From: an uncultured Bacteroidota bacterium
Lineage (GTDB): Bacteria; Bacteroidota; Bacteroidia; Flavobacteriales; Flavobacteriaceae
Length of the DNA stretch: 12,216 bases
Reading direction: 5' to 3'
Assembly (NCBI GenBank): GCA_903888655.1
Contig: CAISUR010000256.1
Span: 1-12,216, forward strand
The notes under the pieces were generated by a model. That model had not been told where the DNA came from and did no database searches. It saw nothing but the letters and a program-made list of their open reading frames with translations. The position numbers were made by a program, and so were the translations under genes. Each line of letters begins with the position of its first letter. Position 1 is the first letter of the stretch. Below are positions 1 through 6,706 of this stretch, piece by piece.

Positions 1-80
1 CCGATCTTGACAGATTCGATAGATTTACAACCCCAAAAAAGAAAAACAAAAAAAAACAGAAAAATTATTTTCGCTTTCAT
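1..80 (-). CDS. N-terminus of a lipoprotein (partial, runs off left edge)
   Basis: Reading leftwards from an ATG at 80-78, the minus strand stays open to the window edge (26 codons plus two bases). The peptide starts MKAKIIFLFFFVFLFWGC, a charged n-region, then a run of Phe/Leu/Val/Ile, then Gly-Cys at residues 17-18. This is a type II (lipoprotein) signal peptide, with Cys18 as the likely lipidated residue, and the mature part begins KSIESVKIG. A lipoprotein of the inner or outer membrane is inferred. Nothing after residue 26 is visible, so no function can be given. It lies downstream of, and on the same strand as, the monooxygenase. A hairpin between them suggests separate transcription. 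Confidence 0.6.
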   Translation of the reverse strand, partial: MKAKIIFLFFFVFLFWGCKSIESVKI

Positions 81-152
81 TTCAATATTTTTATGGAACA
101 ATATACTAAGAAATACTCTTACAAAAAAAATAGAATGTTAATTTTATTTTAT

Positions 153-177
153 AAACTATCCTAATTCGTGATAGTTT
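153..177 (-). terminator. Hairpin downstream of the monooxygenase gene
   Basis: A perfect 8-bp inverted repeat, AAACTATC/GATAGTTT, has a 9-base loop and lies 40 bp past the monooxygenase stop codon. On the minus strand it is followed by ATAAAATAAAATT rather than a clean U tract. It is a plausible but weak intrinsic terminator separating the monooxygenase from the lipoprotein gene. The rest of this 137-bp spacer is AT-rich, and no convincing TAnnTTTG promoter was seen in it. Confidence 0.4.
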
Positions 178-217
178 TTAAATCATATAAGTGCGAACTG
201 AATGTGTTACTATTTAA

Positions 218-1315
218 TTAAACTAACCTTGATGTTTTTATTAAAGGCATTAGAAAATCTCTTTCCGTGTAAGAAGTAGGTTGCAGAAACAATTGCTTAA
301 TTTCTCTTCCTTGAGCTATATGTTTTTCAAGAATACTTTTTCTTGTTAAATAAAATTCTTGAAATGATTTTTCATAATCAGAATAAGCTTCAATACAGTC
401 GACTATTGATTTTGCATCCATCAAGGCATTAGATGTTCCCGCGCTTGTGAACGGAAGTGCTAAATGAGCAGCATCTCCCAGTAAGCATACATTATTTTTG
501 TGAAAACTAGGTAATAAATCAAAATCACGTGTATTCCAAATATAGGACGTAGTAAAATCATTTCCGTTCAGTACTTGTTTAACTTCAGCAGGAAAATGAG
601 CTGTTAATGTTTCACAAAATAACTTTAAATCGGTTTCACCCGTTGGAACTTCATTTATTAAATTCACATCATATTGCATGAACCACACCATTTCATTTTT
701 ATACGTCGGAATACATCCAAAAGACAATCCTTTGGTATGGTCTTGAAACTTTTGAAAAATTGTTTTGCTGTTTACAAATGGAATGAAAGTTTTAGAAACT
801 CCAACAATTTCTTTTATTTCAATTGGAGTAAATTCTGTTTTACCAAAAAGTTGTTCTCTAACTTTTGAATTGCTTCCATCAGCACCAATAAATATATCAC
901 CATATTCAATTTCTCCGTTCATAAATGCTGCTGCAATAGCTTTTTCATTTTCATATATAAAATGAGAAAAAAATCGACCACCTTTTATTTTTTCGGAAGG
1001 AAAGACATCGTGCAAAAACGTAACCAAATCCAATCTCTTAATGCAATACCAGGGATCTAATTTAACTTTTATCAACTCATCGCCATCAGGTCTTTTTAAA
1101 CTAAATAAATCTATTTTTTTTCGCTGTAATGAATTTTCAATTTCAGTAAAAAAAGGTTCTAAAATAGCTAATCCTTCTTCGTTCATTAAAAAAGCATGAC
1201 CTTTAGTTTCAATTCCATGCGAACGTTCATTAACCACCACATCGTAATTTTTATTGTGAAACAAAATACCTGTAGTCAAACCCGCAATACCGCCACCTAT
1301 AATAACGACCTTCAT
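218..1315 (-). CDS. FAD-dependent monooxygenase (PHBH-fold, UbiH/TetX-like superfamily)
   Basis: This is a single-component flavoprotein hydroxylase, which would use NAD(P)H and O2 to oxygenate a small, often aromatic, substrate in the cytosol. The N-terminal Rossmann motif IIGGGIAGLTTG (residues 5-16) is followed by acidic Glu30 at the end of beta-2, which binds the adenosine ribose. A conserved Arg94 lies in a CIKRLDLVTFL segment. The GADGSNSKVR motif (144-153) is the family's DG motif contacting FAD and NAD(P)H. GDAAHLALPFTSAGTSNALMDA-type sequence at 280-301 is the second FAD motif, with SAGTSN where many relatives have a Gly-rich loop. At 365 aa it has the normal length for the family. 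There is no signal peptide. It follows the aminotransferase on the same strand after 90 bp with no clear promoter between, so co-transcription is likely. The substrate cannot be read from the sequence. Confidence 0.88.
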   Translation of the reverse strand: MKVVIIGGGIAGLTTGILFHNKNYDVVVNERSHGIETKGHAFLMNEEGLAILEPFFTEIENSLQRKKIDLFSLKRPDGDELIKVKLDPWYCIKRLDLVTFLHDVFPSEKIKGGRFFSHFIYENEKAIAAAFMNGEIEYGDIFIGADGSNSKVREQLFGKTEFTPIEIKEIVGVSKTFIPFVNSKTIFQKFQDHTKGLSFGCIPTYKNEMVWFMQYDVNLINEVPTGETDLKLFCETLTAHFPAEVKQVLNGNDFTTSYIWNTRDFDLLPSFHKNNVCLLGDAAHLALPFTSAGTSNALMDAKSIVDCIEAYSDYEKSFQEFYLTRKSILEKHIAQGREIKQLFLQPTSYTERDFLMPLIKTSRLV

Positions 1316-1318
1316 GTG

Positions 1319-1337
1319 ATTATTTTATTAAAATAAT
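1319..1337 (-). repeat. Perfect AT-only palindrome just before the monooxygenase start
   Basis: ATTATTTTA, one central base and TAAAATAAT form a perfect 9-bp inverted repeat that ends 3 bases before the monooxygenase ATG. In mRNA it would put a weak A-U hairpin over the ribosome landing site. A second perfect 7-bp palindrome, ATAAATA-C-TATTTAT, lies at 1363-1377 in the same 90-bp spacer. Chance is possible in such AT-rich DNA. Confidence 0.35.
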
Positions 1338-1405
1338 TGTAATGATTAACATAACTTTTTTGATAAATACTATTTATGCACTACTATATGTTAGCTGATG
1401 TATTT

Positions 1406-2569
1406 TCACATCATTACTTTTTTTATTCTGTTCATTGCCTCAGTAAGAATTTCATGAGAAGTAGCAAAACTGATTCTTATATAACCTTCTGCTCCATCAC
1501 CAAACCATTGTTTAAGTCCGGGAACAACCTCAACTTTACCTACTTTACTTAAAAATTCTTTTATCTCAAGACTTGATTTTTGTGTTTTAGTAATATCGAC
1601 AAAAGCAACATAGCAACCCTCAGGCGCTATACAATGAAATGTTGGGATATTATTAATTTCTGATACAACAAATTCTTTCATTTTATGCAAATGAGATACA
1701 AATTCATCTAGCCAATAGCCACATTCATTTAAGGCTGTTGTAGCAGCAAGCTGACCAATAATATTTGCTCCATGAATGGTCGATTGATGAAGTGAGGCAG
1801 CAAAGAGTTTACTGAAATGATCTGAATGATAAGCCATAATTGCACCGATACGTAAACCCGCCAAACCATAGGATTTACTAAATCCAGTGACAGTAATGGT
1901 TCGGTTTCTAATGTCTTCTGAAAGCGATGCAATGCTTGTAAATACAAAAGGTTTAAAAATTATATCACTCCAAATTTCGTCCGATAAAATTATTAAATCA
2001 TGCTTACAAGCCAAATTTCCTAATAATAACAATTCTTCTTTAGTAAATACCTTACCCGTTGGATTTAAAGGATTACATAAACAAATCATTTTTGTTTTAG
2101 GAGTTATAAGTGACTCTAATCTAGAAAAATCAATGGCGATAGAACCTGGCGGAATGGCAAAAGGTACTGCAACACCACCAACATTTTCAACAGAATAACG
2201 AAATAAAAAATCTACTGGATCAAAAATTATGGCTTCGTCTTCTCGATTCAAAAAAGCTTTACAGATGACATAAATCCCAAAAGCAGCACTATCAACCGGT
2301 AATACAAAATCTGGATTTTGAGGAACGTTTCTTTTAGTTTGATAAAAAGTAGCTACACTTTCTTTAAACGAAGGTAATCCTTCTGAGGGACCATAAGAAA
2401 AATACCTACTTTTGGTGAATGAACTTATCGCTTCAACTATTTCTGGTGCACACGGAAAATCAGGGTCTGCAGCGGTAAGAGGAATGATTCCATCTTCTAC
2501 AGAAGCCCACCTTAAATTATAAGCTCTTTTTTTTAGCACTGCCAAATCTACCGATTCGTTTAAAAACAT
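1406..2569 (-). CDS. PLP-dependent aminotransferase, class I/II (fold-type I)
   Basis: This is a cytosolic PLP enzyme of the aspartate aminotransferase superfamily. The Schiff-base lysine is Lys232 in TGFSKSYGLAGLRIG (228-242), with phosphate-binding Arg240 in the same motif. CNPLNPTG (165-172) supplies Asn169, SDEIW (196-200) supplies Asp197, which pairs with the pyridine nitrogen, and YIRISFA supplies the substrate-carboxylate Arg365. The length of 387 aa is complete and typical. The N-terminal stretch with ADPDFPCAPEIVEAI (34-48) recalls both the aspartate-type enzymes and the MalY/PatB C-S lyases, so transaminase versus beta-lyase activity is not settled. The ATG at 2569 directly follows an A-rich leader and is the only good start. 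It is probably the first gene of a two-gene unit with the downstream monooxygenase, which suggests oxidation or degradation of an amino acid or a derived metabolite. Confidence 0.88.
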   Translation of the reverse strand: MFLNESVDLAVLKKRAYNLRWASVEDGIIPLTAADPDFPCAPEIVEAISSFTKSRYFSYGPSEGLPSFKESVATFYQTKRNVPQNPDFVLPVDSAAFGIYVICKAFLNREDEAIIFDPVDFLFRYSVENVGGVAVPFAIPPGSIAIDFSRLESLITPKTKMICLCNPLNPTGKVFTKEELLLLGNLACKHDLIILSDEIWSDIIFKPFVFTSIASLSEDIRNRTITVTGFSKSYGLAGLRIGAIMAYHSDHFSKLFAASLHQSTIHGANIIGQLAATTALNECGYWLDEFVSHLHKMKEFVVSEINNIPTFHCIAPEGCYVAFVDITKTQKSSLEIKEFLSKVGKVEVVPGLKQWFGDGAEGYIRISFATSHEILTEAMNRIKKVMM

Positions 2570-2586
2570 ATACTTTTAGACTAAAG

Positions 2587-2599
2587 TTAGTTTAACTAA
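2587..2599. promoter_or_regulatory. Palindrome (possible operator) upstream of the aminotransferase
   Basis: TTAGTT-T-AACTAA is a perfect 6-bp inverted repeat about a central base. It lies between the -7 element at 2612-2619 and the aminotransferase start, around the expected transcription start. A direct repeat ACTAAAGTT (2580-2588 and 2619-2627) flanks it with a 39-bp period. Position and symmetry fit a repressor site, but no regulator gene is in view. Confidence 0.35.
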
Positions 2600-2611
2600 G
2601 ATAAAACTTAT

Positions 2612-2619
2612 CAAACATA
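2612..2619 (-). promoter_or_regulatory. Bacteroidota -7 promoter element for the aminotransferase gene
   Basis: Read on the minus strand, this is TATGTTTG, a full match to the Bacteroidota consensus TAnnTTTG. It would give a 5' leader of roughly 35-40 bases before the ATG at 2569. The -33 TTG is less certain: candidate TTGs lie 15 and 24 bases upstream, just outside the usual spacing. The rest of the divergent 289-bp spacer (2570-2858) is AT-rich with no gene seen. Confidence 0.5.
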
Positions 2620-2809
2620 CTAAAGTTTTATTTCCAAAAAAAACAATTTGTATTTTTTATTATTGATTCGGTATAAACAGTTAAAATTGAACAAAAAAGT
2701 GATTAATGTTAGATTCAATTACTAAATCTTGTTGAAAAAAAATTATTTTAAAAAATTCACCTTTCTATGAACGAATTATATACTTTTAAGTCACAATTAA
2801 TTAATATTA

Positions 2810-2841
2810 CTGCGCAATAAAAATTAATCTTACCATTTTTG
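2810..2841 (+). promoter_or_regulatory. Weak promoter-like sequence before the PAP2/efflux operon
   Basis: CATTTTTG at 2834-2841 differs by one base from the consensus TAnnTTTG. A CTG (one mismatch to the -33 TTG) lies 21 bases upstream at 2810-2812. Transcription from here would begin only about 10-15 bases before the GTG start. This is the best candidate in the divergent spacer for the five-gene operon, but it is imperfect. Confidence 0.3.
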
Positions 2842-2858
2842 CACTAAACAAAAAAATT

Positions 2859-3500
2859 GTGAATAGAAAACAAACTTTAATATTAACTACTACGTTTACT
2901 CTGATTTCATTATTTGGTTTTGCACAAAATTTTGATATCAACACTTTAAGAGACATCAATCTCAAAAGAGACAAATCACTTGATGGAACTTTTATCTTTA
3001 TTACAAATAATGCTTCTACTCTTAGCATTTCGACACCGATACTAATTTATTCAATTGGGTTTATCAATAAAGATGTTGATTTAAAAAAGAAAGGTATTTA
3101 TATGGGAGAAACTTTTTTAGTAAATGCATTTACAACAACAGCACTAAAATATTCTATTAATCGAGATCGTCCTTTTGTCACTTATCCCGATATTGACCAT
3201 AAAGTAGAAGCTGGAAGTAGTTCCTTTCCTTCGGGGCACACTTCTGAAGCATTCTCTACGGCAACTTCAATAAGTATTGCATTTCCTAAATGGTATGTTA
3301 TAACACCTTCTTTTGTGTGGGCCGGAATTGTGAGCTATTCGCGAATGGATTTAGGTGTGCATTATCCAACAGATGTTTTTGCAGGAGCAATAGTAGGCAG
3401 TGGAACTGCATATATTTGTTATAAATTAAACCATTGGATTAATAAAAAATCAAATAAAAGTATTTTCTTTGAAGGAAATAACTATAACAATCTAAATTAA
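2859..3500 (+). CDS. PAP2-superfamily phosphatase (exported/membrane-associated)
   Basis: This is a vanadium-haloperoxidase-fold acid phosphatase that would remove phosphate from lipid or small phosphoesters at the cell envelope. All three signature motifs are intact: K97-x6-R104-P105 (in KYSINRDRP), P124-S-G-H127, and S161-R162-x5-H168-x3-D172. His127 and His168 are the general acid and the nucleophile of the family. Residues 5-22 form a signal peptide or anchor ending in FAQ, and hydrophobic stretches at about 135-160 and 173-190 may be membrane segments. The start is GTG: the nearest in-frame ATG lies well inside and would remove the signal sequence and part of the conserved fold. It is the first gene of the operon, 5 bp before the beta-propeller gene. 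The substrate is unknown; undecaprenyl pyrophosphate or phosphatidic-acid-type lipids are only family-level possibilities. Confidence 0.87.
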   Translation: MNRKQTLILTTTFTLISLFGFAQNFDINTLRDINLKRDKSLDGTFIFITNNASTLSISTPILIYSIGFINKDVDLKKKGIYMGETFLVNAFTTTALKYSINRDRPFVTYPDIDHKVEAGSSSFPSGHTSEAFSTATSISIAFPKWYVITPSFVWAGIVSYSRMDLGVHYPTDVFAGAIVGSGTAYICYKLNHWINKKSNKSIFFEGNNYNNLN

Positions 3501-3505
3501 CAATA

Positions 3506-4525
3506 ATGAAAAAAACAGTTTTGATTATCGCTCTAGCTTTTAATTGTGCCTTGGGCTTCTCACAAAATCATTATATCTCCAGAAAAATTAATGTTTCTGG
3601 CGATGATGGTTGGGATTATTTAGCGGTTGATAATGTTAATCAGCACTTATTTATTTCTCATGGAAACGTAGTAAATGTAGTTGACTTAAAAACCGATAAA
3701 ACCATTGCTACTATTCCTGATACTAAAGGAGTTCATGGTATTGCCATAGCCAATGATTTAAACAAAGCCTTCATCACCGATGGAAAAGACAACGCCGTAA
3801 CTATTGTAAACCTTACCACGTTTGCACTTATTGAAAAAGTAGCTATTGAAGGACAAAAACCAGATGCTGTTTTGTATGATCAATTTTCGCATAAAGTATT
3901 TACTTACAATGCCAAAACTAGTGATGCTACAGTTCTTGATGCTACAACAAACAAGGTGGTTAAAACCATTCCGCTAGGAGGGAAGCCAGAGTTTTCGGTT
4001 ACCAACGGCAAAGGATTAATTTATGTAAATATTGAAGATAAAAACCAAATTAAAACCATTGATGCTACTAAACTTGAAGTGATAAATACTTGGAGTATCG
4101 CCCCTGGTGACGAACCATCAGGATTGGCTCTTGATGTTGAAACCAATCGGTTGTTTGCAGTTTGTGGTAATAATCTAATGATTATAGTGGATGCCTCAAA
4201 TGGAAAAGTAGTTTCAACTTTACCCATTGGTGATGGTTGCGATGGAGTAGCATTTGATGCTGATAAAAAACTAGCATTCAGTTCCAATGGAATTGGCAAT
4301 ATCACGGTAGTTAACGAAGAAAATGCTAATGCCTTTAAAGTAGTAGAAACGATTACAACCCAAAAAGGAGCGCGTACCATTGCTTTAAATAAAACTACAC
4401 ATGAACTGTATTTACCAACTGCTGAATTTGGAGAAAAACCAAAGCCTACTGCTGAAAATCCTAAACCAAGAGCAAGTCTTAAACCAAATTCATTTCAAGT
4501 TTTGGTAGTGACATCTAAAAATTAA
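3506..4525 (+). CDS. YncE-like exported beta-propeller protein
   Basis: This 339-aa protein has a type I signal peptide (MKKTVLIIAL... ending FSQ at residue 20) and should be periplasmic. The mature part is built of recurring blade-like units: a hydrophobic strand, VVD/IVD/TID, then a 'T-x-K-V-V-x-T-I-P-x-G' turn, seen near residues 58-70, 98-113, 142-157, 183-197, 227-242 and 267-282. This is typical of YncE/YVTN/cytochrome-D1-like seven-bladed propellers. GDGCDGVAF (242-250) and the earlier GVHGIA and EPSGLAL segments are the conserved inner strands. A Lys/Pro-rich loop near 311-327 comes before the last strand. No catalytic residues are evident, so a binding or scaffold role is inferred. 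It sits between the PAP2 gene (5 bp) and the TolC gene (22 bp), which ties it to the efflux system. What it binds is unknown. Confidence 0.85.
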   Translation: MKKTVLIIALAFNCALGFSQNHYISRKINVSGDDGWDYLAVDNVNQHLFISHGNVVNVVDLKTDKTIATIPDTKGVHGIAIANDLNKAFITDGKDNAVTIVNLTTFALIEKVAIEGQKPDAVLYDQFSHKVFTYNAKTSDATVLDATTNKVVKTIPLGGKPEFSVTNGKGLIYVNIEDKNQIKTIDATKLEVINTWSIAPGDEPSGLALDVETNRLFAVCGNNLMIIVDASNGKVVSTLPIGDGCDGVAFDADKKLAFSSNGIGNITVVNEENANAFKVVETITTQKGARTIALNKTTHELYLPTAEFGEKPKPTAENPKPRASLKPNSFQVLVVTSKN

Positions 4526-4547
4526 GTATCTAAATTGTATTGGTAAA

Positions 4548-5786
4548 ATGAATCGACTTTTTGCTTTTATCGGTTTAATTATGAGCATTAACTCTTTTTC
4601 GCAAGAAAGAGAATTAAAGTATTTTATAGATAAAGCACAAACTAATTCGCCTTTATTAAAAGATATTAGCAATCAGTTAAAGTCTAATGCTTTGGACAGT
4701 TTATTGAATTTAGCTACTCGAAAACCTCAAGTCAATGCTAATATTGCTGCAAATTATGCTCCGGTTGTCAATGATTGGGGATATGATGGTGCTGTTACAA
4801 ATAATCATGTATTAACAGGATTGGTTGGAGTTAATCAAAAGATTGTCGGTAAAAATAATCGAAACAATCAGCTGCAAATCTATAAATTGATTAAAGATGG
4901 TTTAACGACAACAAAAAAAATTGCCGTTAAAGATGTAAATCGAGCCATAACCTCACAATACATTACTGCATCGGCTACATCCGAGCAAATCGTTTATAAC
5001 GAAAAGACCGCAGCGGTTTTAAAAGAAGAATCCAATATTCTAAAACAATTAACCCAACATTCGGTCTATAAACAAACCGATTATCTTTTGTTTAGCGCTA
5101 CTGTAAAACAACAAGAATTAGTATTACTACAACTCAAACAACAATATCAAAATGATTTAGGATTGCTCTATTATATCGCTGGAGAAACTGATACAACAAC
5201 TGTTCACCTTCAAAAACCTAACATTACATTAAAAGACAATACCCAAAACAATAAAAGTATTTTCTTTAAGAACTTTGAGAATGATAGTATAAAACTTCAG
5301 AATCAAAACAGACAAATCGACTTTGCCTACAAGCCTAGCATTTCCTTGTTAGCTGATGCTGGATACTTATCATCATTTGCAGTATTACCCTATGCAAACA
5401 TTGGTTTTAGTGTTGGATTTGGTATTACAGTACCTATTTATGATGGAGGACAACGAACCTTGCAACATCAAAAAACAGCAGCAGCATTAGAGACTAATCT
5501 GGCATACAAGAACAACTTTAAAAAACAATACCAACAACAATTGTTGCTGTTGAATCAAAAGTTAAAGCAAACGCAGCAGCTAGAGAAAGCATTACAACAA
5601 CAATTAAAAATTACCGAAACACTTATTGAAGCGCAAAAGAAGTTACTACTCACAGGAGATGCTCAAATCACCGATTTTGTGCTGGCAATTACATCTATTA
5701 TTTCAATACAGAATAGCATTTCGCAAAACAACATCAACAAACTCCAAGTGATTAATGATATTAATTATTGGAGCAGCAATGAATAA
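4548..5786 (+). CDS. TolC-family outer-membrane efflux channel
   Basis: This is the outer-membrane exit duct of the tripartite pump, acting as a trimer with a beta-barrel in the outer membrane and a helical tunnel in the periplasm. The signal peptide is residues 1-19 (ends FSQ). Family marks are YKPSISLLADAGY (261-273), the first strand of the second repeat, and FGITVPIYDGGQR (291-303), the conserved turn leading into the long helix. The helical part at 320-400 is very rich in Gln, Leu and Lys, with coiled-coil character. The N-terminal half (25-215) repeats the same plan with helices at about 110-200. At 412 aa it is on the short side for the family. Its stop codon overlaps the start region of the adaptor gene, which supports coupled translation. 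Confidence 0.88.
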   Translation: MNRLFAFIGLIMSINSFSQERELKYFIDKAQTNSPLLKDISNQLKSNALDSLLNLATRKPQVNANIAANYAPVVNDWGYDGAVTNNHVLTGLVGVNQKIVGKNNRNNQLQIYKLIKDGLTTTKKIAVKDVNRAITSQYITASATSEQIVYNEKTAAVLKEESNILKQLTQHSVYKQTDYLLFSATVKQQELVLLQLKQQYQNDLGLLYYIAGETDTTTVHLQKPNITLKDNTQNNKSIFFKNFENDSIKLQNQNRQIDFAYKPSISLLADAGYLSSFAVLPYANIGFSVGFGITVPIYDGGQRTLQHQKTAAALETNLAYKNNFKKQYQQQLLLLNQKLKQTQQLEKALQQQLKITETLIEAQKKLLLTGDAQITDFVLAITSIISIQNSISQNNINKLQVINDINYWSSNE

Positions 5787-5790
5787 CATC

Positions 5791-6702
5791 ATGAAAAAAC
5801 TAATCCTCTTAATAACCTTGATAGGAACATTACATTCCTGTAAAAATAAATCGGAAGACGAAGAAAAATTAGATGTTAGCGTACCTGTAACCATAACCAG
5901 TATAGACACTTCTGGAATTTCTAGTTATACCGATTTAAATGCTACTGCTACCTATGTAGTGAAAACCATTATTAAAGCCAATGCTACTGGCTATTTGAAT
6001 TCGGTTAATGTAGCTTCTAATGATTATGTTACTGCCGGAAAAGTGTTGTTTACATTGAAAACCCGTGAGTCTAAAGTATTAGGAAATACAGTTAATAAGA
6101 TTGATCCAACACTCAACTTTGGTGGTCCGATTTCGGTAAAGGCGAGTTCAAATGGTTTCATTAGTTCAGTTAATGCGCGTCAAGGCGATTATGTGCAAGA
6201 TGGTGATGTGTTAGCAACAGTTAGCGATAGCAATAGTTTTGGTCTAGTCTTAAGTTTACCTTACGAACTTAAAAAGTATGTGACCATAGGAAACGCGTTT
6301 AAAGCACTGCTTCCTGATGGCTCATTTAGAAATGCAACGGTCCAAAAATTTATGGCAAGCGTGGATGCTGCCTCCCAAACTCAAAATGTACTATTGAAAA
6401 TAGATGGTAAACAAGACATTCCGGAAAACCTAATTATTAAAGTTCGTATTCCTAAAAAGTCCAATGGTAGTGCTATTGCTTTGCCAAAAGCTGCTGTGTT
6501 AAGCAACGAAACCGAAACCGAATTTTGGATTATGAAGATGATCAATCAAAATATTGCTGTGAAAGTTCCAATTAAAAAAGGAATCGAAGCTGACAATAAA
6601 ATTGAAATCTTATCTCCGACATTATCCTCAAAAGATAGAATTTTATTGACCGGAAACTATGGAGTAGCTGATACAATTAAAGTAAAGGTCGTAAAAAACT
6701 AA
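5791..6702 (+). CDS. RND periplasmic adaptor (membrane-fusion) lipoprotein
   Basis: This adaptor should link the RND pump to the TolC channel. With the ATG at 5791 it is 303 aa and starts MKKLILLITLIGTLHSC, a lipoprotein signal with Cys17 as the likely lipid anchor. An ATG at 5779 would add four residues and overlap the TolC stop; an ATG at 5755 would put a hydrophobic extension ahead of the signal peptide and is less likely. Two consecutive lipoyl-type half-motifs are clear: ATGYLNSVNVASNDYVTAGKVL near 65-87 and SSNGFISSVNARQGDYVQDGD near 119-139. About 21 residues separate them, whereas most RND adaptors place a long alpha-helical hairpin there. A beta-barrel domain (about 150-225) and a membrane-proximal domain (about 230-300) follow. 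The pump gene begins 4 bp downstream. Confidence 0.85.
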   Translation: MKKLILLITLIGTLHSCKNKSEDEEKLDVSVPVTITSIDTSGISSYTDLNATATYVVKTIIKANATGYLNSVNVASNDYVTAGKVLFTLKTRESKVLGNTVNKIDPTLNFGGPISVKASSNGFISSVNARQGDYVQDGDVLATVSDSNSFGLVLSLPYELKKYVTIGNAFKALLPDGSFRNATVQKFMASVDAASQTQNVLLKIDGKQDIPENLIIKVRIPKKSNGSAIALPKAAVLSNETETEFWIMKMINQNIAVKVPIKKGIEADNKIEILSPTLSSKDRILLTGNYGVADTIKVKVVKN

Positions 6703-6706
6703 AGCC

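Noticed and set aside
218..1315. Naming the monooxygenase as a TetX tetracycline-inactivating enzyme
   Set aside because: The shared motifs are those of the whole PHBH-fold superfamily. Nothing visible shows tetracycline specificity.
2807..3028. A minus-strand open frame across the start of the PAP2 gene
   Set aside because: It is antisense to the PAP2 signal peptide and shows no domain or start signal. The PAP2 frame has all catalytic motifs.
4021..4380. A 119-codon open frame on the minus strand within the beta-propeller gene
   Set aside because: It lies wholly opposite a clear signal-peptide-bearing propeller gene, has no recognisable motif and no promoter; it is an overlap artefact.
3453..5267. 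An identical 18-base string (AATAAAAGTATTTTCTTT) at 3453-3470 in the PAP2 gene and 5250-5267 in the TolC gene
   Set aside because: Both copies encode NKSIFF in frame, but similarity does not extend beyond it. AT-rich composition and codon bias make coincidence the simplest reading.
5755..5790. Upstream ATG codons (5755, 5779) as the adaptor start
   Set aside because: Starting at 5755 adds a hydrophobic extension before a complete lipoprotein signal. The ATG at 5779 is possible, but 5791 gives the standard MKKLI n-region.
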